Both the position numbers and the translations under genes were made by a program. From Coriobacteriaceae bacterium (lineage in GTDB: Bacteria > Actinomycetota > Coriobacteriia > Coriobacteriales > UMGS124), in the NCBI GenBank assembly GCA_019421015.1, contig JAHZGC010000004.1, forward strand, positions 29,565 to 93,564: a DNA stretch of 64,000 nt. The letters run 5' to 3'. A model generated the notes under the pieces. That model searched no databases and was not told where the DNA came from. It worked only from the letters and a program-made list of their open reading frames with translations. This document shows, in pieces, positions 32,298 to 41,049 of this stretch. Position 1 is the stretch's first letter. Each line of letters begins with the position of its first letter.

Positions 32298-33827
32298 GTG
32301 GAGAAGCTCAATCGCAGGCAGTTCGTTGCCGGGGCTGCCGTGGCAAGCGCGGCCATGGCTGCTGGCGCCACCGCGGCGCTGGCCGACGAGGGCGCGCCTG
32401 AGGGGCAGTGGGACCTCGAGGCCGACGTGGTGATCGTGGGCGCCGGCGGTGGCGGAATGGCTGCGGCGGTGCTGCTCTCGGAGGCCGGCAAGGCGGTCAC
32501 GCTCGTGGAGGTGGGCTCCGACCAGCATGCCGGCAACACGTCGCTGTGTGCCGGCATGATCCAGGGCTGCTGCACCCAGGCCCAGGCCGAAGGCGGCATC
32601 GAGGACTCCGTCGAGGAGTACGTGAAGCTGCTCGACGCCTGCGCCGAGGGCTACGGCGACCCCGAGCTGCGCCGCCTGTTCGCCGAGAACTGCGGCCCCA
32701 CCGTCGACTGGCTGGCCGAGCAGGGCGTGGCGTTCCCGCCCGAGAACATCTCGACGTCGGGCACGGTGTCTGACCTCTACACCGACGTGACCCCCTCGGT
32801 ACCCCGCCGCCATGTGGTGGCGAGCTACAGCGGCGCCGAGATCGTGGACGTGCTCTACGACAAGGCCGTGGCCAACGGCGCCGAGTTCCTCTTCAACACC
32901 GAGGCCACGCGCCTGGTGTTCGACGGCGGCCGCGTAACGGGCATCGTGGCCGTGGATGGCGACGGCAACGAGCTGCGTATCGGTGCCAACGACGCGGTGC
33001 TTATGAGCTCCGGCGGCTTTTCGCGCAACATCGACATGGTGAACACGTTCATGACGCCGTCTTTGGCCGGCATGGCGAGCGACCGCCCCGTGCTCGCCTC
33101 CTACGGCTCGCCCTACCAGAAGGGCACCGGCATCCTCATGTGCATGGCGCTAGGCGCCGGGCTGGCCACGCCGTGGGTCGCCTACAACGCCGCGCCGGGC
33201 ATCGCCGCCAACCCCGCCGTGAACCAGGGCGGCTTCATCGGCACGCCGGGCATCTACGTGAGCACCGACGGCAAGCGCCACATCAACGAGGACCGCAGCA
33301 GCTGCTCCTCCGAGGCCATGATGACCAAGATCTGGCAGCAGGACCAGGGCTTTGTCTGGGGCATCTGGGACCAGGTGGGCGTCGACGGGGCCCCGGTGCA
33401 CTACATCAGCCAGGACTTCTCCAACGAGGTGGAGGAGGGCTACATCTTCAAGGCCGAGACGCTCGAAGAGCTGGCCGAGGCCATCGGGGTGGACGCCGCC
33501 ACGCTGGTCCAGACCGTGGCCGACTACAACGACGCCATGGCGTCGGGCGCCGACGAGCTGGGGCGCACCGACGGCCCCGCCATCGAGCAGGCCCCCTTCT
33601 ACGCCGGCCGCGTGGTGGCCGTCTCGCCCGACACCGCCGGCGGCGTGACCGTGAACACGCGCCTGCAGGTCGTGGACGTGTTTGGGGAGCCGATCCCGGG
33701 CCTCTATGCCGTGGGCAACATGGTGGGCGGCTTCAAGGGCCGCGTCAACGTGGGGTGTGGCCAGGCCATCGGCTGGGGCTACACCTCGGGCCGCCTGGCC
33801 GCCGAGGACATTCTGGCCAACGCCTAG
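32298..33827 (+). CDS. Tat-exported FAD-dependent reductase (reductase 3)
   Basis: A 509-aa exported flavoprotein. Signal LNRRQFVAGAAVASAAMAAG, FAD motif GAGGGG at residues 48-53, and Cys84, Cys91 and Cys92 in SLCAGMIQGCCTQ. The C-terminal IPGLYAVGNMVGGFKGRVNVGCGQA is the second FAD contact of the superfamily. It is a different subfamily from reductases 2 and 5-7. GTG 32298 follows AAGGAGG. It is cotranscribed with the SnoaL-like gene 86 bp downstream, so both may act on one substrate outside the membrane. Confidence 0.87.
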   Translation: MEKLNRRQFVAGAAVASAAMAAGATAALADEGAPEGQWDLEADVVIVGAGGGGMAAAVLLSEAGKAVTLVEVGSDQHAGNTSLCAGMIQGCCTQAQAEGGIEDSVEEYVKLLDACAEGYGDPELRRLFAENCGPTVDWLAEQGVAFPPENISTSGTVSDLYTDVTPSVPRRHVVASYSGAEIVDVLYDKAVANGAEFLFNTEATRLVFDGGRVTGIVAVDGDGNELRIGANDAVLMSSGGFSRNIDMVNTFMTPSLAGMASDRPVLASYGSPYQKGTGILMCMALGAGLATPWVAYNAAPGIAANPAVNQGGFIGTPGIYVSTDGKRHINEDRSSCSSEAMMTKIWQQDQGFVWGIWDQVGVDGAPVHYISQDFSNEVEEGYIFKAETLEELAEAIGVDAATLVQTVADYNDAMASGADELGRTDGPAIEQAPFYAGRVVAVSPDTAGGVTVNTRLQVVDVFGEPIPGLYAVGNMVGGFKGRVNVGCGQAIGWGYTSGRLAAEDILANA

Positions 33828-33913
33828 AACCTACATGCGAGCTTGCCGCCCGGGCTGGGGGCTCGGGCGGCGCGCCAAAGCCGTCATATCAAAACAGAGT
33901 AGGGGAGAAACCC

Positions 33914-34609
33914 ATGGAAACCATCGCCCGTCGCAACCTCGTGAAGACCGCTGCCGTCGCCGGTGCCGCCGTTGTGGCCGGCAGCGCCGCCGTCGTGCCT
34001 CTGGCCCACGCCGCCGAGGAGACCGCCTCGGTGGAGGAGCTGGCCCAGAAGCTCTTCGCCATGGAGGAGCGTCTGTGGGACCTCGAGGCCAAGGAGGCCA
34101 TCCGCTATAAGCTGAGCCTCTACCCGCGCGGCCTCGACCGCCAGGACACTTCTATCGGCCTGCGCGTCTTTGCCGAGGACGCCTACATCGACTACGGCAC
34201 CGCCCCCGACGGCAGCTGGGACTGGCAGGGCACCGGCCCCGAGTGGATCGACTACTGCACCAACACCATCGACAAGGGCATCACCGCCCGCGGCGGCTAC
34301 TATGCCCACGAGATCTTTAACATCTGCATCGAGGTTAACGGCGACAAGGCCGGCTCGGAGTACTACGGCTGTGCGCCGGTCATGACCCCGCAGGACGACG
34401 GCACCTACACCTGGGGCGCCAGCGTGGCCCGCTACAACGACAAGTGGGAGTGCCGCGAGGGCGACTGGGTCATCGTCGAGCGCATCGTGACCAACGACTT
34501 CCAGTGGAAGATCGACGGCGCGCGCCTGGGCGAGCCCTACGGCTGCGCCTTCGACGAGAGCGATCCCTCGTATGCGGCGCTTGCCTACGGTATGGCCGAG
34601 GAGGAGTAA
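33914..34609 (+). CDS. Tat-exported SnoaL-like (NTF2-fold) protein
   Basis: A 231-aa protein. A twin-arginine signal (IARRNLVKTAAVAGAAVVA) ends near residue 34. The mature part fits the SnoaL_4/NTF2-like fold: EAKEAIRYKLSLYPRGLDRQD, then FAEDAYIDYGT and the terminal RIVTNDFQWKIDGAR. The family includes dehydratases and isomerases such as BaiE, but catalytic residues cannot be confirmed here. An exported SnoaL protein beside a flavin reductase suggests joint processing of one substrate (inference). AGGGGAG lies before ATG 33914. A GCCGCCCG/CGGGCGGC hairpin separates it from reductase 3. Confidence 0.78.
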   Translation: METIARRNLVKTAAVAGAAVVAGSAAVVPLAHAAEETASVEELAQKLFAMEERLWDLEAKEAIRYKLSLYPRGLDRQDTSIGLRVFAEDAYIDYGTAPDGSWDWQGTGPEWIDYCTNTIDKGITARGGYYAHEIFNICIEVNGDKAGSEYYGCAPVMTPQDDGTYTWGASVARYNDKWECREGDWVIVERIVTNDFQWKIDGARLGEPYGCAFDESDPSYAALAYGMAEEE

Positions 34610-34635
34610 GGTCGTGCGGTAGGTTGCGTGCGGAT

Positions 34636-34909
34636 GGGGCGGCGCTCCCGGCGAAGGGGCACCGCCCTGGCCGTTGAGCAAGCGAGGCCGGGTGCTCAAC
34701 GGGCGCTGGGGAAGGCCCTGCTGATACGCCCATGAATAGGTTCCCCAAACGGACAACTAATTTCAAATATGATATAAAATCCCGATTTTATGACAACGTT
34801 TTATTTTTACGACTCTCCGGGTGGACTCTCTGGAATACCCCGGAATGCACCGCGAGGGCACCTGCGCGGCCGCAGGGACATCCGCTCGGTTGGCGGATGC
34901 CCCTGCGGC
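34636..34909. terminator. Cluster of four hairpins between convergent genes
   Basis: GGGCGG/CCGCCC (34637-34667), CCGTTGAGCA/TGCTCAACGG (34671-34702), ATAAAAT-cccg-ATTTTAT (34774-34791) and GCCGCAGGG..CATCCG with CGGATG..CCCTGCGGC (34869-34909). The last two probably end transcription from both sides. The 332-bp gap 34610-34941 has no gene. Confidence 0.5.
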
Positions 34910-34941
34910 TTGGCTTACGACGTAAGGCGCTGCCGTGCCTG

Positions 34942-36978
34942 CTATTCGCTGGCGAGCGCGAAGTCCTCCGTCGCGATGCCCTCGGCCTCCAGACGCGCCT
35001 GGTAGTTGGCCATCATCTGGGCGACGTTGTTCTTCTTGGGCAGCGGCAGGGTGCTGGCGTCGAGCAGGCCTGCATCAACGAGGGCGTGGCCGGCAGCCTC
35101 AAGAATCGCCTCGCTCGTGGTGGTCGCGCCGGCAAGGATGTCGACGTCCAGAACGGACTGCGCCTCGAGGATGCGCTCGGGCATGACGGCCACGGCGCGG
35201 GTTCCGATCTCGGGCGTTTCGGCGTTGTAGACCACCTCGACGTCGCTGATGGCGTCACCGTCGACCGTCACCTTGACCCAGATGGCGCCGCCGATGCCCT
35301 CGTCCATGCCGATGAACTCGTTCTCGGCCTCGGGCTCGAACGTGGGGAGCTCGATGGTGAAGTCGACCGGCGTCTTGCTGTCCATGACGCTTGCGCGCAG
35401 GTTGTCGTCCTTGGGGGCCGCCGCGTTCTCTCCGGCGATCCGGCCGTAGGCGATGCACTCCGAGACGTTGCCGCCGCCCGGGTAGATGCCGCTCCACATG
35501 GAGCCGCATTCGCCGGCGCCGTAGAGGTGAGGGATGGGGTTGCCAGCGACGTCAAGAATCTCCGCGCGGGCGTTGCGGCGCGGGCCTCCCATGGTGTTCA
35601 CGAAGGTGGGCTTGAGCTCGCAAGCGTAGTAGGGGCCTTCTTCAAGAAGGGGGGTCATATACTCGGGGTCGCGCCCATAGAACGCGTCGACGCCGCTGGC
35701 GCAGGCCTCGTTGTAGTCGGCGACGGTCTGGACAAGGCTGCCTGCGGGGAGTCCGAGCTTCTCAGTCAGTTCGTCGAGGGTGTCGGCCTTGACGATGATG
35801 CCTTCCTCGACCTTCTCGTCGTTGACCCACACCGGGTAGACGGGGGTCTTGTACTGCACGCTGTCGAAGACCATATACACGGGCAGCGGGATGGGGCAGA
35901 TTACCTTGGCGCCGTGGAAGTCCTCGTAGCCGTGGTCGGGCTCGAGCGTCTCGCTGCAGAAGCGCGTTCCGTCGGCACCCACCATGATGCAGCTCCCCGA
36001 GGTGTAGCCGCTGCTCTCGAGCGGGGCGTTGTGGGTTCCGCGCACGCGCAGGGCACCTCCGTTGTAGGCCTGCCCGATGGCGGTGTTGACCACGTCCATG
36101 TCGGGGCCTGCCGTGTTGCACATGTGCCAAAGGTCGGCGCCTATCTCCTGGGCCATCCGGATGCCGTCGCCCGTGTTGGCGGTGCTGCCGTGGGGATAGC
36201 CCTCGGGAAGGCGCAGGTAGTCCTGGATCATCTGCTGGTTGGCCTCGAACCCGCCGGTGCAGATGGCGACGCCGTCGAGGGCGCGGACGTTGTAGTCTTC
36301 GCCCTCGTGGTTCACCGTGACGCCGTGGACGATCTTGGTGACCGGGTCTTGAATAAGATGGACGGCGGGGGAGTCGTACCACACGTCGATGTCGTCGCGC
36401 GACCGGATGTGCCCGATGGTCGCGTTGTAGCGGCTTGCCGTGTACATCTCGGTGTCGACCATGTGGTTGCCCGTTGCCTCCCAGCCCTCGAAGTCCTTGT
36501 AGGCGCCGCCGCCCGACTCCATGATGGGTTGGTCGTTGATGCCGTGGTCGCGGTTCCACTGGGGGTTCGTGACGCAGTGGTCGATGTAGGCCTCGAGCAT
36601 CTCGTCGCTGGGCGAGTCGTAGTTGCCCACCACCTGTTTGAGGTACACGAGGGCCATGTCGCGGTTCTCGGGCAGCACGGTGAGGTTGCCGCCGCAGCAG
36701 ACGCGGGTGTTGCCGCCGGCGGTCTGGACGGGGCACTTCTCCACGATAAGCACGCGGGCGCCCTTGTCGGCCGCGCTGATGGCGGTGACCATGCCCGCTT
36801 CGCCGACGCCCAGGACCACGACGTCGTATTCGGCCGACCAATCGATGGTGTTCTCGAAGGCCCCGGCAGCCTCGTCGGCATGGGCCGGTGCGCAGGCGAG
36901 CGCCCCGGCAATCCCCAGGCCCGCCCCGGTAGCCAAAGACGCCTTGATGAATGCTTCGCGCGAAAGCGACGTGTTCAT
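34942..36978 (-). CDS. Exported fumarate-reductase-like flavoprotein with FMN-binding domain (reductase 4)
   Basis: A 678-aa protein. The FAD domain motif GVGEAG lies at residues 57-62, with a fumarate reductase-like body to about 530. A C-terminal FMN_bind domain (about 545-635) carries AGATTTS at 616-622, where FMN is normally attached covalently to a threonine. This arrangement resembles urocanate and related reductases that carry their own FMN, in reversed domain order. The signal LSREAFIKASLATGAG lacks the second arginine of a Tat motif, unlike all the neighbours. The start ATG 36978 follows GGGAG. A LysR gene is divergent. Confidence 0.87.
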   Translation of the reverse strand: MNTSLSREAFIKASLATGAGLGIAGALACAPAHADEAAGAFENTIDWSAEYDVVVLGVGEAGMVTAISAADKGARVLIVEKCPVQTAGGNTRVCCGGNLTVLPENRDMALVYLKQVVGNYDSPSDEMLEAYIDHCVTNPQWNRDHGINDQPIMESGGGAYKDFEGWEATGNHMVDTEMYTASRYNATIGHIRSRDDIDVWYDSPAVHLIQDPVTKIVHGVTVNHEGEDYNVRALDGVAICTGGFEANQQMIQDYLRLPEGYPHGSTANTGDGIRMAQEIGADLWHMCNTAGPDMDVVNTAIGQAYNGGALRVRGTHNAPLESSGYTSGSCIMVGADGTRFCSETLEPDHGYEDFHGAKVICPIPLPVYMVFDSVQYKTPVYPVWVNDEKVEEGIIVKADTLDELTEKLGLPAGSLVQTVADYNEACASGVDAFYGRDPEYMTPLLEEGPYYACELKPTFVNTMGGPRRNARAEILDVAGNPIPHLYGAGECGSMWSGIYPGGGNVSECIAYGRIAGENAAAPKDDNLRASVMDSKTPVDFTIELPTFEPEAENEFIGMDEGIGGAIWVKVTVDGDAISDVEVVYNAETPEIGTRAVAVMPERILEAQSVLDVDILAGATTTSEAILEAAGHALVDAGLLDASTLPLPKKNNVAQMMANYQARLEAEGIATEDFALASE

Positions 36979-37169
36979 AGCTATACTCCCTTTTGTATGA
37001 GCAGATGACGAACCGATGCCCAGTTCGATGAGGTGGCGCGCGGGGCCCCGCCGGCGCAGGTCATATGGTGACAGTGTGGCGGCGGCAAGGGAAACCAAGA
37101 AAACCGTGGGGCCCTATGGAGTATTTTGTTGGCCGTTGCCACCGGGCTGTGGTAGGGAGAGATTCCATC

Positions 37170-38117
37170 GTGAACACCAAGCAAGTCGAATCCTTTTTGG
37201 CCGTTGCCGAGACCCTGAACTTCACCGAAGCCGCCCGCAAGCTGTTCTACACGCAGCAGACCGTCTCGTACCAGGTCGCGCAGCTGGAGAAGGAACTGGG
37301 GTTCGCGCTGCTTGAGCGCGGTCCCCATGGCCTTGCGCTCACACCGGGAGGGCGGCAGCTCCAGCAGGATGGATCCAACCTGCTCGCTTCGATGAGGGAC
37401 CTCGCGGCGCGCGCCCGCATGGCCCAAGAGGAGTCTGGGCGATGCGTGCGCGTTCGCAACAGCGCTTACGCCTACGACCCCCTGTTCACGCAGATGCTCG
37501 ATGCCTTTGCCCGCGAGCCGCACGGCTATGCAGGCGTGCCCCTTCTACCTGGCTACGGGCCCTGGGAAGCTGCGGCCAGCCAGGACCCGGGGGCCCTCGA
37601 CATCCTCCTTAACGACGCCGACGCGCTTATCGTCATGGACAACCACTGGGAGTCGGCGCCCTCGTGGTGCTCCGTGGCCCCACTGTTTCCCCTGGTCACC
37701 CATGTGGTGATGGTGGCCGGCCATCCTTTGGCGGCCCGTGGTTCCGTGACGGTCGACGACCTTTTGCCGTACACGGTCGTGACCTATAAAAAGGAGGTCA
37801 TGGACCGCGTCGACCTGTGGCATTGGAACGCGATCAAAGGCCGCCTCGACGAATTTAATGTGCGCTACCGTTCGCCGAGCTCCTACGAGGAGTCGTCGTT
37901 GAGCGTGCTGGGCACGAGCGACGTGCTGCTTTCGCCGGGAGCGTTTGTGAGCCTCATGCCGGGGCTGACCCAGGTCCCCCTGATCGGTGGGGAGCAGCCG
38001 TGGGCCGTGCTTGCGTGGCGCCGCGAGCCTGCGCGGGCGGCCGTTGAGGCGCTCGCGTCGTTTACGCTGGCTTACTATCGCGATCGCGGGGGATGCGATT
38101 CTGCTTGCAAGCAATGA
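37170..38117 (+). CDS. LysR-family regulator (divergent from reductase 4)
   Basis: A 315-aa LysR protein with HTH FTEAARKLFYTQQTVSYQVAQLE at about residues 17-39 and a C-terminal effector domain. GTG 37170 begins VNTKQVESFLAVAETLN and has GGGAGAG about 9 bp upstream. It shares the 191-bp promoter region with reductase 4, which is its probable target. The shared TATGCCG dyad of the other loci is not seen here. Confidence 0.87.
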   Translation: MNTKQVESFLAVAETLNFTEAARKLFYTQQTVSYQVAQLEKELGFALLERGPHGLALTPGGRQLQQDGSNLLASMRDLAARARMAQEESGRCVRVRNSAYAYDPLFTQMLDAFAREPHGYAGVPLLPGYGPWEAAASQDPGALDILLNDADALIVMDNHWESAPSWCSVAPLFPLVTHVVMVAGHPLAARGSVTVDDLLPYTVVTYKKEVMDRVDLWHWNAIKGRLDEFNVRYRSPSSYEESSLSVLGTSDVLLSPGAFVSLMPGLTQVPLIGGEQPWAVLAWRREPARAAVEALASFTLAYYRDRGGCDSACKQ

Positions 38118-38300
38118 ACGGTGTTTTTCTTACTCAATGGATGCGTTGGCAACGATGGTCAACGTGCTGAGTCCTGCCGAGTGACTGGTGCCGATATGAG
38201 AACCAGCGTGGCCGTCCGATAGGTCGATTGCGCCTTCGATGAGGTTCCCGCATATACGATGGTTTGCGATTTATATCATTAAACTAATTCATCGTGGCAA

Positions 38301-38800
38301 ACCACAGGCTATGCCTGTGGTGCTCCCGGCGGTTTGACCCCTGCAGGGCTTTGTAACGAAAAGACCCCGCCCTAGAACGGGGGCGCGGCGGGCCGGCTGC
38401 GCCGTCCGGAAGGGAGGAGATCACATGGAGAAGCATAGCCTATCACACACGAGCTGGGAATGCGTCTACCACGTCGTGTGGATACCGAAGTACAGGAGGA
38501 AGGTCCTGTACGGCGAGGCGAGGAGGGAGGTCGGGGAGATATTGCGGATGCTGACCGGGCGCATGGACGGCGTCGAGATAGTGGAGGGCAGCGCCTGCGC
38601 CGACCACATACACATGTGTCTGAGGGTCGCCCCGAAGTACGCGGTGAGCAGCGTGGTGGGGAAGCTGAAGGGCAAGAGTGCGATCGTGCTGCACGAGAGG
38701 CACCCCGAGTGGAGGGGGATCACGGGCCGTGACCGCACGCTGTGGGCGCGGGGCCACTGCGTGAGCACCATCGGCCTGGACGAGGCCAAGGTGAGGAAGT
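38301..38800 (+). mobile_element. IS200/IS605-family remnant, right end lost
   Basis: The left-end hairpin ACCACAGGC-TAT-GCCTGTGGT (38301-38321) and a second stem (CCCCG/CGGGG, about 38364-38383) precede tnpA. The right end is missing: at about 38800 the sequence passes directly into a reductase fragment. Without a right end and with a damaged transposase it cannot move by itself. The gap 38118-38300 holds no gene. Confidence 0.75.
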
Positions 38801-38820
38801 GCTCGGGGGTGGTGTCGTAG
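38425..38820 (+). pseudogene. tnpA: IS200-type transposase TnpA, 3'-truncated
   Basis: 131 codons of a Y1 transposase. The HUH pair is in HIHMCLRV, and WECVYHVVWIPKYRRKVL and GKLKGKSAI are typical. The family continues with VRKY plus a helix, where the tyrosine is the DNA nucleophile. Here the sequence reads VRKCSGVVS and stops, because the last seven codons come from the adjoining reductase fragment. The nucleophile is therefore lost. AAGGGAGGAG precedes ATG 38425. Confidence 0.82.
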
Positions 38821-39140
38821 CCGAGCCTCTTCTGGACGTTGGTGGCGCCAAAACCGATCTGGCCGGCGTTCTCGATGGCCGAGCCGCCCAGGTCCTCCAT
38901 CTGCTCGAGCAGTCAGACGCTCAGGCCGCCGTCCAAGGCAAACCATGCGGCGGCGGCTCCGGCGGCACCCGAGCCGACCACGACGACGTCGGCCTCGGCG
39001 TCCCAGGTCTCGGGCAGCTCGCCGGTGTAGGCGGCCTCGGTCTCGGCGGCCAGGGCACGGCTGGTCATGCCGGCCAAGCCGGCGGCCGCCACGATGATGG
39101 CGCCGTTGATGAACGTGCGACGATCTACGGTAACGCTCAT
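38800..39140 (-). pseudogene. Reductase pseudogene: 5' fragment of a reductase 1 paralogue
   Basis: From ATG 39140 it encodes a Tat signal (VDRRTFINGAII) and the FAD motif GSGAAG, nearly identical to reductase 1 (24634-26406). A TGC codon has become TGA at 38913-38915 (GGLSV-stop-LLEQ). Beyond the stop the match continues to DTTPE, where the IS200 remnant begins. The remaining 480 or so codons are absent from the window. It is a dead duplicate. Confidence 0.85.
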
Positions 39141-39168
39141 GCTGATCCCTCCCTGTGATGGTGCGTTT

Positions 39169-39219
39169 GGGGCTGGGGCGGGAGGCCGGGCGTTGGGAAC
39201 GGCCTCCCGCCCCAGCCCC
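39169..39219. terminator. 20-bp perfect-stem hairpin
   Basis: GGGGCTGGGGCGGGAGGCCG (39169-39188) and its exact complement (39200-39219) flank an 11-base loop, 7 bp beyond the stop of reductase 5. A TTT follows only on the + strand. It separates reductase 5 from the pseudogene. Confidence 0.6.
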
Positions 39220-39225
39220 GTTTAC

Positions 39226-40800
39226 CTACGCCTGCGCGATCGAGCGCGCACAGATGCGCCCGTAGCAGGCGGCGGCGCTGTTGCACCCACCGACCACGTG
39301 CTCCTTGCCGTTGCCCTGGCACGGGAAGAACGCGCTCTCGCCGGCACCGTACAGGCCGGGGATGACCTGCTCAAAGTTGTCGATGACCTCGCCCTTGGAA
39401 TTGATCTTGGCCCCGCCCTTGGAGGTGGCCACGATCACGTTGAGCTCGATGCCCCAGAACGGCGGCGTGGCGATCTTCTGGCCAAAGTTCGTGCGGCCGA
39501 ACTGGTCGGCCTCCTGGGAGTCGACGCGGGCGTTGAAGTCGTCCACGGCCGCCACCAGGGTCGCGGGGTCCATGCCCCAGTGCTCGGCGAGCTCCTCGAT
39601 GGTGTCGGCGCTGAAGACGGTGTCGGTGATGCCGTGCTCGGCGCAGGAGTCGATTACGTTCTGCGCCTGGGCCTGGCCACCGCTCGACTGGCGCCACTCG
39701 TCGTCGAAGATGCAGACGTTCCACATGCCGGGCTGGTCGCGGTAGGGCTTGTCGCCGAAGAAGATCGAGAAGTTCGACTCGTCAAAGAAGCGCTCGCCGT
39801 TGGCGTTGACCTCGATGAGGCCGTCCGACCAGATGTAGGGGCTCACGTTGCCGTCGCCGGGCTTCTCGGGGTCGATCACGATGCCGGCGCCGCCGTAGTT
39901 GGCGATGGTGGGGGACATGAAGGCGTTCACGTCGCGCAGCAGGACGGCCGAGTCCCCCTGAACGGTGAGCGGTGCGGCCGAGACCACGGTCTTGGCCTGC
40001 TCGGCGATGTCGCGCATGACCGGGGCGTAGATGGCCCACAGGTCGATGTCGCTGCCCAGGCCGCCGGCGCTCACCAGGACGCCCTTGGTGGCCTGCACGT
40101 TGATCTCGCCGCCGTCGGCGGTCTGGGCCTTCACGCCCACCACACGGCCCTCGGCGTTGCGGTAGAGCTTGGTGGCGCGGGTCTCGTAGAGGATCTCGAT
40201 GCCGTAGTCGTTCAGGGCGTTCTCGATGCCAGTCATCCAGCCCAGGCCGTCGCCCACGGGGTTGGCCTGGTAGCAGCGGGCCAGCGAGTGGGAGTTGGAG
40301 CCGGCCGACTTGGCGTCGAAGACCTGGGGAACCAGGTCGACGCCCAGGTCCCACAGCCAGTCGATGGTTTCTCCGCTGAGCTCGCACCAGGCGCGGATGA
40401 CGTCGGGATCGCCGAAGTCGCCGCCGTCGTTGCGCACGTCTTTGACCATGAGCTCCACGTCGTCCACGATGCCGGCGTCGTCCTGGAGGCTCGTGCAGGC
40501 GCCGGCGAACCAGCCGCCGCTCAGCTTGCACGAGCACTTCTTGATGTCGTCGCCGGCTTCGATGCCCAGCACGTCAAGGCCCAGCTCGTAGCCCTCGAGC
40601 AGGGCGCAGGTGCCGGCGATGCCGCACCCGACCACGACCATCTCGGCCTCGCGGTCCCAGGTCGACGGGAGGCTCGCGTCCCACTGGGCGGGTACGGCCG
40701 CCTCGTCGGCAAAGGCCGTGCGGGAGGTGGCGGCGACGAGGGCGGTGGTTGCGGCCGCGCCGGCTACAAAGCCGCGGCGGCTGGTGGCTGCCTGCAACAT
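39226..40800 (-). CDS. Tat-exported FAD-dependent reductase (reductase 5)
   Basis: A 524-aa exported flavoprotein. Signal TSRRGFVAGAAATTALVA, FAD motif GCGIAG at residues 58-63, cysteines 89, 91 and 102 in KCSCKLSGGWFAGACTS. The late blocks FGRTNFGQKIATPPFWGIE and VATSKGGAKINSKG place it with reductases 2, 6 and 7. AAAGGAG precedes ATG 40800. The divergent LysR gene and the shared dyad at 40936 identify its likely control. The substrate is unknown. Confidence 0.87.
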   Translation of the reverse strand: MLQAATSRRGFVAGAAATTALVAATSRTAFADEAAVPAQWDASLPSTWDREAEMVVVGCGIAGTCALLEGYELGLDVLGIEAGDDIKKCSCKLSGGWFAGACTSLQDDAGIVDDVELMVKDVRNDGGDFGDPDVIRAWCELSGETIDWLWDLGVDLVPQVFDAKSAGSNSHSLARCYQANPVGDGLGWMTGIENALNDYGIEILYETRATKLYRNAEGRVVGVKAQTADGGEINVQATKGVLVSAGGLGSDIDLWAIYAPVMRDIAEQAKTVVSAAPLTVQGDSAVLLRDVNAFMSPTIANYGGAGIVIDPEKPGDGNVSPYIWSDGLIEVNANGERFFDESNFSIFFGDKPYRDQPGMWNVCIFDDEWRQSSGGQAQAQNVIDSCAEHGITDTVFSADTIEELAEHWGMDPATLVAAVDDFNARVDSQEADQFGRTNFGQKIATPPFWGIELNVIVATSKGGAKINSKGEVIDNFEQVIPGLYGAGESAFFPCQGNGKEHVVGGCNSAAACYGRICARSIAQA

Positions 40801-40881
40801 GGGGTTCTCCTTTGTGTAAAAACGTGATGGTGCAAGCGAGGGGTTTCTCGCTTGGCAGCCCCAGTATGGGCAGCTGTCGTG

Positions 40882-40952
40882 GCATGGACAAAATTCCAAT
40901 TCCCCGAATCTCCTGCGTCCAAAAGGCATAGTGCCCATGCCGCAATCGCATA
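40882..40952. promoter_or_regulatory. Two-part reductase promoter and LysR-type dyad (reductase 5/LysR)
   Basis: GCATGGACAAAATTCC (40882-40897) lies 38 bp from the dyad CATGCCG-CAA-TCGCATA (40936-40952; one mismatch). Read toward reductase 5 there is a CCATACTGG -10-like element as at reductase 2. The divergent LysR gene starts 98 bp beyond the dyad. Confidence 0.65.
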
Positions 40953-41049
40953 CTTTGAGGTATGCGCCTGGAGGGTGTGCGCGGTACCATAGACGCGGTG
41001 GATCCGGGCGCCGATAAAAGGGGGAAGCGTGATCTACGCCGAAGGCGAC

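Noticed and set aside
38443..38946. Minus-strand frames across the IS200 remnant
   Set aside because: They join reductase fragment sequence to antisense transposase and have no start signal of their own.
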